Assembly (NCBI GenBank): GCA_016932115.1
Contig: JAFGDM010000150.1
Coordinates: 1-35,879 of the forward strand
Direction of reading: 5' to 3'
Length of the DNA stretch: 35,879 bases
Source: Deltaproteobacteria bacterium
Lineage (GTDB): Bacteria; Desulfobacterota; DSM-4660; Desulfatiglandales; HGW-15
The position numbers and the translations under genes are program-made. This document shows, piece by piece, positions 7,549 through 16,771 of the stretch. The notes beneath the pieces were generated by a model that was given only the letters and a program-made list of their open reading frames with translations, was not told the origin of the DNA and ran no database searches. How positions within the stretch are numbered: position 1 is the stretch's first letter; each line of letters begins with the position of its first letter.

Positions 7549-8772
7549 TCAAGATCCGTGAGACCCTTTGCTTTCATCCAAGGGGACGGTCGCTTTGTAC
7601 AATGTTCCATCTCCTCTTATGCGATAGCCTCTTACCTGTGCGGGAACTATAATCGATGATCCACAAGAGAGTCTGAGTTCGTCTCCTGTCCCGATATCCG
7701 ACACCTCCGACTCACCCTGCACACAGATGATGATTTCAACACTTCTGTTCAGGGGGCTTTCGTAGAACCGATCATGATCAAGACTGATCCGCGAAAGAAT
7801 GAATTCCTCTGAACCCTCCACATAAAACCATTCCCCGGAACGCCGCGCCTCGGGATGCAGCACATTCTTTTTGCCGGGCGAAAAATTTAGGATCTCCAAA
7901 AGCTCCGGAATATCAATATGCTTTTCCGTGAGCCCCCCTCTAAGAACATTATCCGAGTTTACCATCACCTCGATACCCGCTCCATCCAGGTAGCAATGTA
8001 GCTCTCCAGCAGCTATGGAAAGGGCCTCGCAGGGTTTGAGGTGGATGAGGTTGAGAAGCAACGGACCAAGGACGCCCACATCGTAGGGGAACTCTCTATG
8101 AAGCCCGATCATCCAGGCAAAGGCCGGATTTGAAGATGCGTGAGCCTCAGCGGCCGAGACCATTTCCGACACAAGACGCCGCTGTTTTTTCCCGGGCATG
8201 GTGAAAAGGGAAGTAAAGAGCTTTTTCAAAGCGTTCTTGCCCTCCTCCTGGAGGTAAGGCACCTCCGCAGCAGGAAAGCCTATTCGGTCCAGCATGGAAC
8301 GGATCTCATTTACAGTGCGAAAACCTTTGAGCGCCCAGAAGGGGGTCAGAGCACAGAGGATCTCCGGTTTGTGAAAGGGGTCCCGATAATTCCGGTTAGG
8401 GGCACTGAGCGGAATTGCCTGGTTTATTTCTTTTTTAAAGCCCTCCAAGGCCTGCTCCTGATTCGGGTGCGCCTGAATGGATAAGGGCTTCGAAGTCGCA
8501 ATGATTTTGAAGAGGAAGGGAAGCCGGTTACAGAAACGGGCCGCCGTGTCTTTTCCCAGCATGCCCGGGGGGTCTTTCTCGATGAGATCGGAGAGAAGCG
8601 TCCATCGATTCTCCCAAAACACCTTGGAGGTTCCATTGGGATGAGCCCCCATCCAAAGCTCGGCCTGAGGCGCCCGTGACGGAGAAGGCTTCCCCAAGAG
8701 CCTGGGAATAAAGGTCCTTGATCCCCACGCATACTCTTGAACGGGATTATCGAGCAGGGAAATGCCGGTCAT
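7549..8772 (-). CDS. manA: Mannose-6-phosphate isomerase, class I
   Basis: A 407-residue zinc enzyme interconverting mannose-6-phosphate and fructose-6-phosphate, feeding GDP-mannose for polysaccharides or running in reverse for mannose use. Type I features are present: NPVQEYAWGSR at the N-terminus, AELWMGAHPNG, the metal-site segment SIQAHPNQEQA, and the C-terminal GELHCYLDGAGIEVMVNSDNVLRGGLT, where the more usual form is GTPHAYL-x-G-x-G-x-E-x-M. ATG 8772 has an excellent AGGGAGGT 5-6 nt upstream. It is co-oriented with and downstream of gspM (98-nt gap) but seems to have its own promoter, so the link with secretion may be only positional. Confidence 0.95.
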   Translation of the reverse strand: MTGISLLDNPVQEYAWGSRTFIPRLLGKPSPSRAPQAELWMGAHPNGTSKVFWENRWTLLSDLIEKDPPGMLGKDTAARFCNRLPFLFKIIATSKPLSIQAHPNQEQALEGFKKEINQAIPLSAPNRNYRDPFHKPEILCALTPFWALKGFRTVNEIRSMLDRIGFPAAEVPYLQEEGKNALKKLFTSLFTMPGKKQRRLVSEMVSAAEAHASSNPAFAWMIGLHREFPYDVGVLGPLLLNLIHLKPCEALSIAAGELHCYLDGAGIEVMVNSDNVLRGGLTEKHIDIPELLEILNFSPGKKNVLHPEARRSGEWFYVEGSEEFILSRISLDHDRFYESPLNRSVEIIICVQGESEVSDIGTGDELRLSCGSSIIVPAQVRGYRIRGDGTLYKATVPLDESKGSHGS

Positions 8773-8805
8773 GACGTACCTCCCTGATTTAAGGAACTAA
8801 CATTC

Positions 8806-8834
8806 ATCATACCAAGAGGGAGTTTTGCCATCGA
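8806..8834 (-). promoter_or_regulatory. Putative extended -10 promoter of manA
   Basis: On the minus strand, TGG followed by TATGAT (plus 8806-8811) forms an extended -10 element. The -35 position 17 nt upstream (TCGATG) is poor, matching only 3 of 6. It predicts a start near 8799 and a 27-nt leader with the strong manA ribosome site. Confidence 0.35.
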
Positions 8835-8870
8835 GTATAATACAAGAAGCTTCCGGCCAAAGCATGGCAT

Positions 8871-9398
8871 TCAGATTCTTGTATAGGTATTGACCTGGAG
8901 AGTGACCTTGAGGGCGCTTGAGGTTCCTCGTGTGGACTTGACAATCTTGATCCTTTTCACATAGAGGAGATTCCCTGTGTGTTCCACCTTGTAAAGAAAG
9001 TTCACGAGCTGCTCCATGCCCATGTTGGCAAGGCTTAACTCGATACCTTCCGGTCGAAAGGGCCCCTCGCTCGGTGGAAAGGTGACCGGCTTGATGTACT
9101 CGATGTTTTTATCAATGCCGACCTCCCGCGTCACTCCCTCCAGAAAGGAAAGAAGGCTGAAGCGATCTCCTCGGCTCTTGAGGGCCTCCTCCACCTCACT
9201 CCGGGCTTTCTTGAAACTTTCCCAAGACCTGATATGTTCCCCGATCTTGACAAGATCGGCCTTTCTTTTGGCAATACTCCGCTCCACCGCTTTCTGTTTG
9301 GAAAGTCCGGGAGAGATCACCACAAAATAGAAAAGAAGGGCGACAAGAAAGAGTCCTCCGAAAAACAGATAGGTTATTTTATTTCTATCCAGCTTCAC
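8871..9398 (-). CDS. gspM: Type II secretion system protein GspM (PilO-like)
   Basis: A 175-residue inner-membrane platform protein with a short cytoplasmic N-terminus, one membrane helix (about 9-29), a coiled-coil region (about 33-75, Lys/Glu-rich) and a ferredoxin-like C-terminal domain. GspM pairs with GspL to link the GspE ATPase to the pseudopilus. Sequence similarity in this family is low; the call rests on architecture and on its place as last gene of the gsp operon. Its start overlaps the gspL stop as ATGA (9395-9398), indicating translational coupling. Confidence 0.85.
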   Translation of the reverse strand: MKLDRNKITYLFFGGLFLVALLFYFVVISPGLSKQKAVERSIAKRKADLVKIGEHIRSWESFKKARSEVEEALKSRGDRFSLLSFLEGVTREVGIDKNIEYIKPVTFPPSEGPFRPEGIELSLANMGMEQLVNFLYKVEHTGNLLYVKRIKIVKSTRGTSSALKVTLQVNTYTRI

Positions 9399-10834
9399 TC
9401 ATTTTTCTCCAGGGCAAAGTTAAAGGTCACGGCATTCTCCCGGCGGTCCATCTTGGCGCCCACCAGCTTGATGTTTTTAAAATCACCGGCCTTTGTCAGG
9501 CGGTTGGTGAGTCTGTCTACCACTTCAAAAGAAGGGGTTCTGCCGTCAAGGCGGATATCTTTTGCTTCCAGGGACAAGTTATCGATCTGCACCTCAGGGT
9601 CTTCGGATATGATTTTTGTAAGCTTCAAAAGCACATCCAGAGTCTTTTCCTTCGCAGTCGCTTCGTCGACCCCCTGGAACCGCTCTCTTTCCGCCGAGAT
9701 CATCTGCTCGAGCTGAGGGATCTCCCGGCCTTTGATGATTCTGCCCGCTTCCGGGAAAGACTGGGCAATAACTTGACTGATCTGGTTTTGAAGACCCTGA
9801 TCCTGTTTTTCCAGATAAAAGACTTTCTGGTACACACCGACCGTCAAGAGTAGGGCGATTAGGAGGATAGCCGACGCCGAAAAAAGAAAGATTTTTCTCA
9901 GATCCATATGGGTCTTTGGAACGAATTCTTCCTTTCTCAGGTTAACAAGCCTGATGGACGGTCGTGCAGCGTAACGAGCAAGAGCGAGAGGAATGCACAT
10001 CTCTTGCCCAAGCGGAGCGAGTTTTCCTTCCTTTTGATCTCCTAGATCCCCTAGGGGTTGCCACAGCGATGTCTTGATTCCCGTATTCGATTCAATCGCC
10101 CCCAACAGATCCGTATCCTGCGGAAGGAAACCTGTAATGAGGATTTCGTTAACAGTCACTGCGGGCCTCTTGAGTTTGTAAAGGCGGAAGGTATCCGCAA
10201 TTTGCTCCGAAGCCTTCTTGGTATCTCCAAAAACGCGTAAGAAGTCGAGTCGCTTCTCATAAATGATTTCCACAAGAATGCTTTCTCCTTCAAGGTAAAC
10301 CAGGGCAACAGGCATTTCGGACCGCTCAGAGGAAAAGGAAATGTAAAGGTCAAGAAGGGCCACGCTGTCAAAGGTCACAACATCCGGCTCAATGCCTGCG
10401 CCTGCAAGACGGGCAAGGTGCACTGCAAGGTGCTTTTTCTCAACACCGAAACATGGAATGGACCCATCAGCCCCGGGATCCAGGAAATCCACCAGCATAT
10501 CTTCAATTGATCCCGGAATATAGGGCTCGAGCTGAAACTTGATGATCTTTTCTACGACCTTCGGGTTGTTCACCGTAAGGGTAATATCCCGAATAAAGGC
10601 CTGAGAAGATGGAAGACATGTAATGACCATCTCGGTCTTGAAATTTTCCTCCCTGAGGAAAGCTTGCAATTCTACTTGCAATTCCCCGGGATTTGAGATC
10701 TTCCTGAACGCGGTGTTTTCAATTTCAGGGCCTTTCACCCCGTTGAAAACTTGAACGGCCGCAATAAAATTCTCTTTCACCAGAAGGCTAAGGATATATT
10801 TGGGCCTCAAGAAGTCTTTGAGTGGGTTGAACAT
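9395..10834 (-). CDS. gspL: Type II secretion system protein GspL (PilM-like)
   Basis: A 479-residue protein with an actin-like cytoplasmic domain (about 12-295), one membrane helix (about 314-335, IFLFSASAILLIALLL) and a periplasmic coiled-coil plus ferredoxin-like domain. GspL recruits the ATPase GspE through its cytoplasmic part and binds GspM in the membrane. Positions 70-105 (TCLPSSQAFIRDITL...KIIKFQLEPYIP) are typical of the PilM/GspL fold. It starts 2 nt after the gspK stop and overlaps gspM by 4 nt. Confidence 0.88.
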   Translation of the reverse strand: MFNPLKDFLRPKYILSLLVKENFIAAVQVFNGVKGPEIENTAFRKISNPGELQVELQAFLREENFKTEMVITCLPSSQAFIRDITLTVNNPKVVEKIIKFQLEPYIPGSIEDMLVDFLDPGADGSIPCFGVEKKHLAVHLARLAGAGIEPDVVTFDSVALLDLYISFSSERSEMPVALVYLEGESILVEIIYEKRLDFLRVFGDTKKASEQIADTFRLYKLKRPAVTVNEILITGFLPQDTDLLGAIESNTGIKTSLWQPLGDLGDQKEGKLAPLGQEMCIPLALARYAARPSIRLVNLRKEEFVPKTHMDLRKIFLFSASAILLIALLLTVGVYQKVFYLEKQDQGLQNQISQVIAQSFPEAGRIIKGREIPQLEQMISAERERFQGVDEATAKEKTLDVLLKLTKIISEDPEVQIDNLSLEAKDIRLDGRTPSFEVVDRLTNRLTKAGDFKNIKLVGAKMDRRENAVTFNFALEKNE

Positions 10835-10836
10835 GA

Positions 10837-11802
10837 TTAAAGGACCTGCCAGTAAATAGGTCTTGTCTTGCCTCCTTCTCGTAACACATAGGTCCTTATT
10901 TCGGCAGCCGCACCGTTGGCATTAACGCTAAAATCAATGGAGAAGGTCGAACCCTTCACTGTAATCCAGTCGCGTATTTCTGCAAACACTTCACCGCTTA
11001 TGGCTGGCACCTTCTTCAGATCATCAATACCCATAAAATCTTCGTCCTTGCGGAACTCGATGATCGCATCAGCCATCGCAGCATCCATGGACTCGCTGAG
11101 ACACTGCAGAACCTCCTTGGGCGCCGTGTTAATGTTGACCTTTCCGTCGGAATAAATCGTTATGTAGTCAAGCAACCTCTTCCCCTCAAATTGCTTGATC
11201 TTCCCCATACCTTTGACAAGGAAAATCTGGCCAGGAGTGAGGAACGGCCCGTTGCCGCAAGGATAGGGGTCATCAAGGTTCTCATAATAGTATGCTTCCG
11301 CTCCGTCCTGCATTTCCACATCATCCCCGTCCAGCCAGTCCAAAATCGGGTTCACCATTTCTTCCTTGAGGCCAAGGGCTAGAAAAAGTCTCCGGATGTG
11401 TTCTTCTCTTGTCTCGTTGATTTCTCCATCATTGTTTCTGAGGAGATTCAGGTTGATTTTCCCGCTTTCATCCGCTATGCCGCCTGAAACCGCAATCCCT
11501 TCTGTCTCCAGGCCTTGAAGGGTAAAAAAGGCTTCATCAAGCTGAGCCCAGTCCTCATTAAGGCTGTCCATGGCAGGGTCTTCATCGTAGGCAAGAAGGG
11601 CCATGCCTGCATCAATCCCCGCTTTAGCGGTCAGGTAGGCCTTATAGCTGTCTCTCGAGTACCCGGCAAGGGTAAGCTCAACCCCGGATTCACCTGAAAA
11701 GCCGATGGTAAGACCCGCAAGGGTCGTAATGATTAGCAGCGTGAGCACCAGAGCTGTCCCGCGCTCCGCCTTTCTGTTCCTTTTCCCGGCGGTGTTTCCC
11801 AT
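10837..11802 (-). CDS. gspK: Type II secretion minor pseudopilin GspK
   Basis: A 321-residue protein with a prepilin-type leader that should be cut after the glycine in KAERG-TALVLTLLII (about residue 15). As in other GspK proteins, the Glu-5 found in most pilins is absent. The large periplasmic part includes an INTAPKEVL segment (about 224-232), the GspK/helix-hairpin-helix signature, followed by AMADAIIEFR. GspK caps the pseudopilus tip with GspI and GspJ. The start ATG follows the gspJ stop by 1 nt without a clear ribosome site, so it probably depends on coupled translation. Confidence 0.93.
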   Translation of the reverse strand: MGNTAGKRNRKAERGTALVLTLLIITTLAGLTIGFSGESGVELTLAGYSRDSYKAYLTAKAGIDAGMALLAYDEDPAMDSLNEDWAQLDEAFFTLQGLETEGIAVSGGIADESGKINLNLLRNNDGEINETREEHIRRLFLALGLKEEMVNPILDWLDGDDVEMQDGAEAYYYENLDDPYPCGNGPFLTPGQIFLVKGMGKIKQFEGKRLLDYITIYSDGKVNINTAPKEVLQCLSESMDAAMADAIIEFRKDEDFMGIDDLKKVPAISGEVFAEIRDWITVKGSTFSIDFSVNANGAAAEIRTYVLREGGKTRPIYWQVL

Positions 11803-11803
11803 T

Positions 11804-12520
11804 TCAGTTTTTTCTCATAGTGCCCGCCAATTCGGGATGTATCGCGGTGGTAAAGACGTGTTCCCGCTCAAGAATGTCTTTTAAGACCAGACGAACTTTG
11901 ACAAGCACCGGAAGCCCGGAACTCGCATTCGTCTCATCGGTGCTCCACCGATCCAGTTCATCTCCCCGTGAATCCTCGTAGGTAATTCGGAACCCTGCCA
12001 GGTTTCTGGCCAACTCCTGCTCACTTCCCCCTTCCGCGAACCCCTCACCTATGCCGGCATCCTCCGCCGGCAGTGAGACCAGAAGTTTTTGTCTTCGCAT
12101 GAGCACTAGGATCTCTTCTGTCTCAGGATCTTCTATAACCTGGTATCCTACTTCACAGAGATCAGCAGCCGGACTCCGCTCTGAAAAAGCCAGGTAGGTC
12201 AGGGTGGTAAAATTGAGCCGATCCATCCTTTTGCCGTCCCTTTCCTCTATATTCCCTATAAACTTGAGCTGAGTTGTTCCCGAGGACGCCCACGTTTGCG
12301 TCAGGGCGGACTGTAGGTCTTTCGTCATCCGATCGAGGACGACTCTTGCCGTTTGATGAACCTGCCCGTTTTCCCTGGCGATTTGAATGGCCTCCACATT
12401 GGTCGTATAAGCGCTGTAGACCGCCGACATTATGATACTAAGAATCGCCACGGACACCAAAACCTCTAAGAGCGTGAAGCCACTCAGATTTTTTCTCTGT
12501 AAAGATGCGTTTCGAGCCAC
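11804..12520 (-). CDS. gspJ: Type II secretion minor pseudopilin GspJ
   Basis: A 238-residue pseudopilin with the processing site KNLSG-FTLLEVLVSVAIL (cut after about residue 14; Glu-5 present) and a hydrophobic helix. GspJ forms the tip complex with GspI and GspK. The periplasmic domain has family-typical features such as the helix VHQTARVVLDRMTKDLQSA. It overlaps the end of gspI by 37 nt in a different frame, which supports both reading frames as real. Confidence 0.93.
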   Translation of the reverse strand: MARNASLQRKNLSGFTLLEVLVSVAILSIIMSAVYSAYTTNVEAIQIARENGQVHQTARVVLDRMTKDLQSALTQTWASSGTTQLKFIGNIEERDGKRMDRLNFTTLTYLAFSERSPAADLCEVGYQVIEDPETEEILVLMRRQKLLVSLPAEDAGIGEGFAEGGSEQELARNLAGFRITYEDSRGDELDRWSTDETNASSGLPVLVKVRLVLKDILEREHVFTTAIHPELAGTMRKN

Positions 12521-12873
12521 AGGTCTTTCCGCGTATTTTCTCTCTCCAGGATGATCCCCACCCTGACCTTATAAAGATTCTCCAGTTCAGAAACTTCGCT
12601 GATCTCTTCTTGGTAGGTAAAGTCAGGGAAGTCTTCTCCCATTTCTCCGGTGGATGTGCCTTCTGAAATCTTTTCCCTGGAAGTGATCAGCGACATCCTT
12701 TCCTGGATAAGGCCCTTGGCAATAGTCATGAATTGGGCCTCTGATTGAAGGTCCAGGTTCTGGGCCTGAAGATGAAACACCACGAGAAGCGCCACGGCAA
12801 TGAGCCCAAGGGAAATAACGATTTCAAGGAGCGTAAACCCCTCATCTTTCCTTTTTCTTCTCAATGTATCCAT
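12484..12873 (-). CDS. gspI: Type II secretion minor pseudopilin GspI
   Basis: A 129-residue pseudopilin with leader MDTLRRKRKDEG and processing site G-FTLLEIVISLGLIAVALL (Glu-5 present). GspI nucleates the tip complex with GspJ and GspK. ATG 12873 is chosen because it gives a normal 12-residue basic leader; a longer in-frame start would add 20 residues without pilin character. The ribosome site is weak, and the gene begins inside the end of gspH (32-nt overlap), so coupled translation is likely. Confidence 0.9.
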   Translation of the reverse strand: MDTLRRKRKDEGFTLLEIVISLGLIAVALLVVFHLQAQNLDLQSEAQFMTIAKGLIQERMSLITSREKISEGTSTGEMGEDFPDFTYQEEISEVSELENLYKVRVGIILERENTRKDLWLETHLYREKI

Positions 12874-13408
12874 CGTGAATTCTGACGTATCCCGTGATAG
12901 GGTTAATTTCCAACGTGTAGGTATGATTGGCACTGTTCTTCAAATGGATCAGGGAGTGGTCCACGCAACCGTTGGCATAAAAGCGGATATAGGCCTCTCC
13001 TTCTTGATCCTTTCCCCTCGATAAAACCACCACATCCTCAAAATAAACCCCTTGAGGAAGCATCTGCTTGTCTGAGATCCTCTTCTCAGTCTCGCTCAGG
13101 CTGCCGTCGAGCTTTCTATCCTCCTCCGGTTCGAGCGGGTAGAAGCTGTGCTCGGTCATATTCAGAACAAGCGCCTGGGGTTTTCGAGCATAGGCAGCTT
13201 CTCCCCTCAAGCGGGTTACTTCGCTCATGATCATCCTGGTCCCTCTTCCCAGGTCCCCACCCGCCAGCATCCCCTCGATAGGTACGCGCACCAGTGAGAG
13301 AAAGAGGCTGACAATGAAAAGGACAATGATCATTTCAAAGAGGGTGAATCCCGCGAATCCCCTTCCCACAGATACGGCACTATTTCGTCCAGTTGCCGAC
13401 ATCCCCAT
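12842..13408 (-). CDS. gspH: Type II secretion minor pseudopilin GspH
   Basis: A 188-residue pseudopilin with processing site GFAG-FTLFEMIIVLFIV (Glu-5 present) and the GspH-type beta-rich domain, including the segment EVTRLRGEAAYARKPQALV. GspH lies between the tip complex and the GspG shaft. ATG 13408 or 13402 (two residues shorter) is preferred over an upstream start at 13465, because either gives a short basic leader after a purine-rich GGTGAAG. Either start lies within the end of gspG, an overlap of 23-29 nt. Confidence 0.88.
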   Translation of the reverse strand: MGMSATGRNSAVSVGRGFAGFTLFEMIIVLFIVSLFLSLVRVPIEGMLAGGDLGRGTRMIMSEVTRLRGEAAYARKPQALVLNMTEHSFYPLEPEEDRKLDGSLSETEKRISDKQMLPQGVYFEDVVVLSRGKDQEGEAYIRFYANGCVDHSLIHLKNSANHTYTLEINPITGYVRIHDGYIEKKKER

Positions 13409-13835
13409 CTTCACCTTCACCACCCTCTTCTCCATCAGCGCCATAGGACCAAAGATCAAAATCACGGTTATTCACACCGGGGCTTAGGTACAGGTAATCA
13501 TTCCCCCAAGGGTCTTTTGGCAGAACTTCTTTCTCGAGATACCCGCCCTCACGCCACTTTGTTGGAATTCGGCCCGTCGAGGGTTTCTCCACCAAGGCCA
13601 TGAGACCCTGTTCCGTGGTTGGGTAGAAGGCATTGTCGATCTTGTAAAGCTTCAGGGCGGTCTCCAAGGTTTGAATATCCATTTGAGCTTTCAGGATTCG
13701 GGCTTCTCCCGGCCGATCCATTAGCTTTACCGCCACAAGGCTCGCCAGAATACCCAGGATTGTGATAACGATGAGAATTTCAAGAAGGGTAAAACCTTTT
13801 TGTCCATGCCGAATAGATTTTGTTTTTTCTTTCAC
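13380..13835 (-). CDS. gspG: Type II secretion major pseudopilin GspG
   Basis: A 151-residue major pseudopilin that builds the pseudopilus shaft. It has leader MKEKTKSIRHGQKG, processing site G-FTLLEILIVITILGILASL with Glu-5, and the GspG signatures ALKLYKIDNAFYPTTEQGL and LPKDPWGNDYLY. The C-terminal calcium-binding region is recognisable (NNRDFDLWSYGADGEEGGEG). Processing needs a prepilin peptidase (GspO/PilD), which is not encoded in this window. Its start overlaps the gspF stop as ATGA. Confidence 0.97.
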   Translation of the reverse strand: MKEKTKSIRHGQKGFTLLEILIVITILGILASLVAVKLMDRPGEARILKAQMDIQTLETALKLYKIDNAFYPTTEQGLMALVEKPSTGRIPTKWREGGYLEKEVLPKDPWGNDYLYLSPGVNNRDFDLWSYGADGEEGGEGEDGDVGNWTK

Positions 13836-15070
13836 CGTATACCTCTAACCCCGCTGGTCATCTCAAAAATTGGGAGCAGAATGGCCATCACGATAAAACC
13901 GACCACCACGCCCATACCTAGAATGACGATAGGCTCAATAATGGAGGTCAGCGAGGCGATGGCCGCCTCCACATCATCTTCATACACTTCCGCCGCCTTT
14001 GCAAGCATCTGCTCAATCTCGCCGCTTTTCTCCCCGGCCCGGACGAGCTGCACAACCAATGGGGGAAATCCTGCTTTCTGTCTTAGGGGTGTAGCAAAGT
14101 CCGATCCCTCTCCTACCATTTTCCAGGTTTCCTCGATTCCTTCCTCCATGATGCGGTTTCCCATGGAAGGCGCAGCAATGGACAGAGCATTCACCAAGGG
14201 AATGCCACTTTTCAAAAGGATGGAAAGGGTCCTGGTAAACCGGGCAATCACAGCCTTGTGGTGGAGTTTTCCAAAAACAGGAATATGAAGGCGTATCCTG
14301 TCCCAGATCCTATTGCCCTTATCTGTTTTCACAAATGCCGCAATCAAGCCCGAAACCGCCACTACCCCGGCAAGAACAAGCCACCAGAACCTGCTGAGGA
14401 AGTGGGTAACAAAGATGAGCACCTTCGTGGACCAGGGGAGAGCCAGTCTCATGCCTTCGAAGATCCCAATTACCTTAGGCATCACAAAAGACATGAGGAA
14501 CACCAGTATGACCGTGCTGATAAAGAGCAAAAAGATCGGATATGCCATGGCGGACTCGATTTTTTTCTTGAGCTTGAGCCTCATCTCGGAAAAATCCGCT
14601 AATCGTCGCAGGATGATATCAAGAGCGCCGCCTGTTTCCCCTGCTTTCACCATGTTCACATGAATTTGGCCAAAAACCGAAGGATGTGCCGACATAGCCT
14701 GGGCCAGAGAGCCTCCTTCCAGCACTTTCTCCCTGATCTGGGTGAAGGTCCTCTTGAGTTTCAACTGCTCTGTCTGCTCAATCACGCCGTTTAGACACTC
14801 GATCAGGGGAAGCCCTGAGGAAACGAGGGTGCTAAGCTGCCTGAGAGCCGTGGTCACCTCCACAGGATTGAGCCTGCGGAATCTTGACAAAGGCGAGGCA
14901 AATAGCCGAGAGGCCGGCTTTTGATCCGATTCCGGTACCTCCCTGATCTGGGTAGGATAAATGAAGTCCTGGCTCAGCCGGAGTCTGGCGGCAGAGGGTC
15001 CTTCCGCGGTGATGAGCCCCTTTGTTTTCTTTCCCGTCCTGTCCAGAGCCTTATATTCGAAAACAGGCAT
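13832..15070 (-). CDS. gspF: Type II secretion inner-membrane platform protein GspF
   Basis: A 412-residue polytopic platform protein with two related cytoplasmic domains (about 60-170 and 260-370), each followed by hydrophobic segments (AYPIFLLFISTVILVFLMSF; PIVILGMGVVVGFIVMAILL). The start MPVFEYKALDRTGKKTKG is the family-typical N-terminus. ATG 15070 has GGGAG a few nt upstream and is chosen over a 13-residue longer frame. It lies 48 nt downstream of gspE, its functional partner. Confidence 0.96.
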   Translation of the reverse strand: MPVFEYKALDRTGKKTKGLITAEGPSAARLRLSQDFIYPTQIREVPESDQKPASRLFASPLSRFRRLNPVEVTTALRQLSTLVSSGLPLIECLNGVIEQTEQLKLKRTFTQIREKVLEGGSLAQAMSAHPSVFGQIHVNMVKAGETGGALDIILRRLADFSEMRLKLKKKIESAMAYPIFLLFISTVILVFLMSFVMPKVIGIFEGMRLALPWSTKVLIFVTHFLSRFWWLVLAGVVAVSGLIAAFVKTDKGNRIWDRIRLHIPVFGKLHHKAVIARFTRTLSILLKSGIPLVNALSIAAPSMGNRIMEEGIEETWKMVGEGSDFATPLRQKAGFPPLVVQLVRAGEKSGEIEQMLAKAAEVYEDDVEAAIASLTSIIEPIVILGMGVVVGFIVMAILLPIFEMTSGVRGIR

Positions 15071-15118
15071 ACACTCCCACTGTGGCGTGTCGCAGCCGGC
15101 AAATACCAATCCTGTAAC

Positions 15119-16759
15119 CTATTCCTGCGTGACCCGCATGACCTCGTCCACTGTGGTCAGCCCACGCTTTACTTTGCTGAGACCATCCTCAAAAAGGGTC
15201 GCCATCCCCCTTCGAACTGCTTCTTCCTTGATAGTCACGGAATCGGCCCCGGAAGTGAGAAGATGCCTCAATTCATTGTCCATGAGAAGGAGTTCGAAAA
15301 TTCCTGTGCGGCCCCTGTATCCGCTCTGCATGCAGGATTCACAACCGCGCCCCCGCCATAAGACCTGATCCCGGGGGAGGCCGAGCTCCGCTAGAGTGGA
15401 CTCACCGAGATGGAAAGGCTCCTTGCACTCCGGGCAAATCCTGCGCACGAGCCTCTGGGCTACCACTCCCAGAAGGGAGGAAGCAATCAGGAAGGGCTCA
15501 ACCCCCATCTCCACCAATCGGGTAAGAGCGCCTGCAGCATCGTTCGTGTGAAGAGTGCTAAAAACCAAGTGTCCGGTTAGGGACGCCTGAATCGCGATTT
15601 CGACCGTCTCAAGATCCCTGATCTCACCCACCATTATGATGTCCGGATCATGGCGGAGCACTGATCTGAGGCCCCTGGCAAAGGTCAGCTCCGTCTTGGG
15701 GTTCACCTGGATCTGGCCGACCCCTGCCAATTCATACTCGATCGGGTCCTCAATGGTGATAATATTTTTTTCCGTAGAATTGATCCGGTTGATGGCTGCG
15801 TAAAGCGTGGTCGTTTTTCCGCTTCCCGTAGGTCCCGTGACAAGGAGAATGCCGCTGTTTTTGTTGATCAGGCTCTCAAAAATCTTCAATTTCTCGGGGT
15901 CCAAACCCATTTCTCCGAGACCCAAAAGAGATACGCCCTTGTCCAGAAGCCGGAGAACAACTCTTTCCCCATAGGCCATGGGTATGATGGATACGCGAAT
16001 ATCCACTGCCTTATTTGCGACCTTGATCTTAATACGACCGTCCTGGGGAACCCTCTTCTCGGCGATATCCAGATTGGCCATGACCTTGAGCCGGGAAACA
16101 ATGTGAGCCTGGAAACGTTTGGGCAGGGAGAAGACCTCATATAAGATCCCGTCGATTCGGAACCGAACCTTGACTTCTTTTTCATAAGGCTCGATGTGAA
16201 TATCGCTCGCCTGCCGCCTTAGGGCCTGGGTCAGGATGACGTTCACAAGGCGAATGATGGGTGCTTCATTGGTGGCATCCATCAGGTCCTGAATTTCTTC
16301 AAGCTCGGTGAAAACCTCGCTCTCAGATTGGTAGGCTTCCAGATCCTGCACCATTTTCTCTGCATCGTCGGTGGTTTGATCAAAAAGCAGGTTGATGGCC
16401 GAGTGTATCTCGGCCAGGGGGCTCAGTACCATTTTCATGCCTGTACAACCCATCTGCCGGGACAGTTCGTCGGCAGCCTGATAGTGGGCCGGATCATTCA
16501 GCGCCACCGTAAGGGTGCCGTCCCGCAAGCAAAGGGGCACAAGCCCCATGCGCTTGAAATACTGGATCGGGGTTTCAAGCTTGCTGTCAAAATCGAGCGC
16601 TTCCAGAAGATTATTTTTTATGGGAATGCCTGAGGCTTCCGAGCACCATTTGAGGCGCTCTTTTTCGGACATCTCATTATGAAGCGCCGAGTGGTTGCGA
16701 GCCGGCTCAGAGGTTCGAGGCTCATTCCCTGCATTTCCTGAAAGGAGCTTCCTTAACAT
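15119..16759 (-). CDS. gspE: Type II secretion ATPase GspE
   Basis: A 546-residue hexameric cytoplasmic ATPase that powers pseudopilus assembly. It has an N-terminal MshEN-like domain (about 35-130), the nucleotide-binding domain with Walker A GPTGSGKTTT (309-318), an Asp-box region TIEDPIEY (335-342), Walker B DIIMVGEIRD (373-382), a His-box HLVFSTLHTND (397-407) and a zinc-binding tetracysteine (C442, C445, C473, C476). All key residues are intact. The first 30 residues are polar and poorly conserved. It starts 12 nt after the gspD stop. Confidence 0.97.
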   Translation of the reverse strand: MLRKLLSGNAGNEPRTSEPARNHSALHNEMSEKERLKWCSEASGIPIKNNLLEALDFDSKLETPIQYFKRMGLVPLCLRDGTLTVALNDPAHYQAADELSRQMGCTGMKMVLSPLAEIHSAINLLFDQTTDDAEKMVQDLEAYQSESEVFTELEEIQDLMDATNEAPIIRLVNVILTQALRRQASDIHIEPYEKEVKVRFRIDGILYEVFSLPKRFQAHIVSRLKVMANLDIAEKRVPQDGRIKIKVANKAVDIRVSIIPMAYGERVVLRLLDKGVSLLGLGEMGLDPEKLKIFESLINKNSGILLVTGPTGSGKTTTLYAAINRINSTEKNIITIEDPIEYELAGVGQIQVNPKTELTFARGLRSVLRHDPDIIMVGEIRDLETVEIAIQASLTGHLVFSTLHTNDAAGALTRLVEMGVEPFLIASSLLGVVAQRLVRRICPECKEPFHLGESTLAELGLPRDQVLWRGRGCESCMQSGYRGRTGIFELLLMDNELRHLLTSGADSVTIKEEAVRRGMATLFEDGLSKVKRGLTTVDEVMRVTQE

Positions 16760-16771
16760 GGCTCACACCAC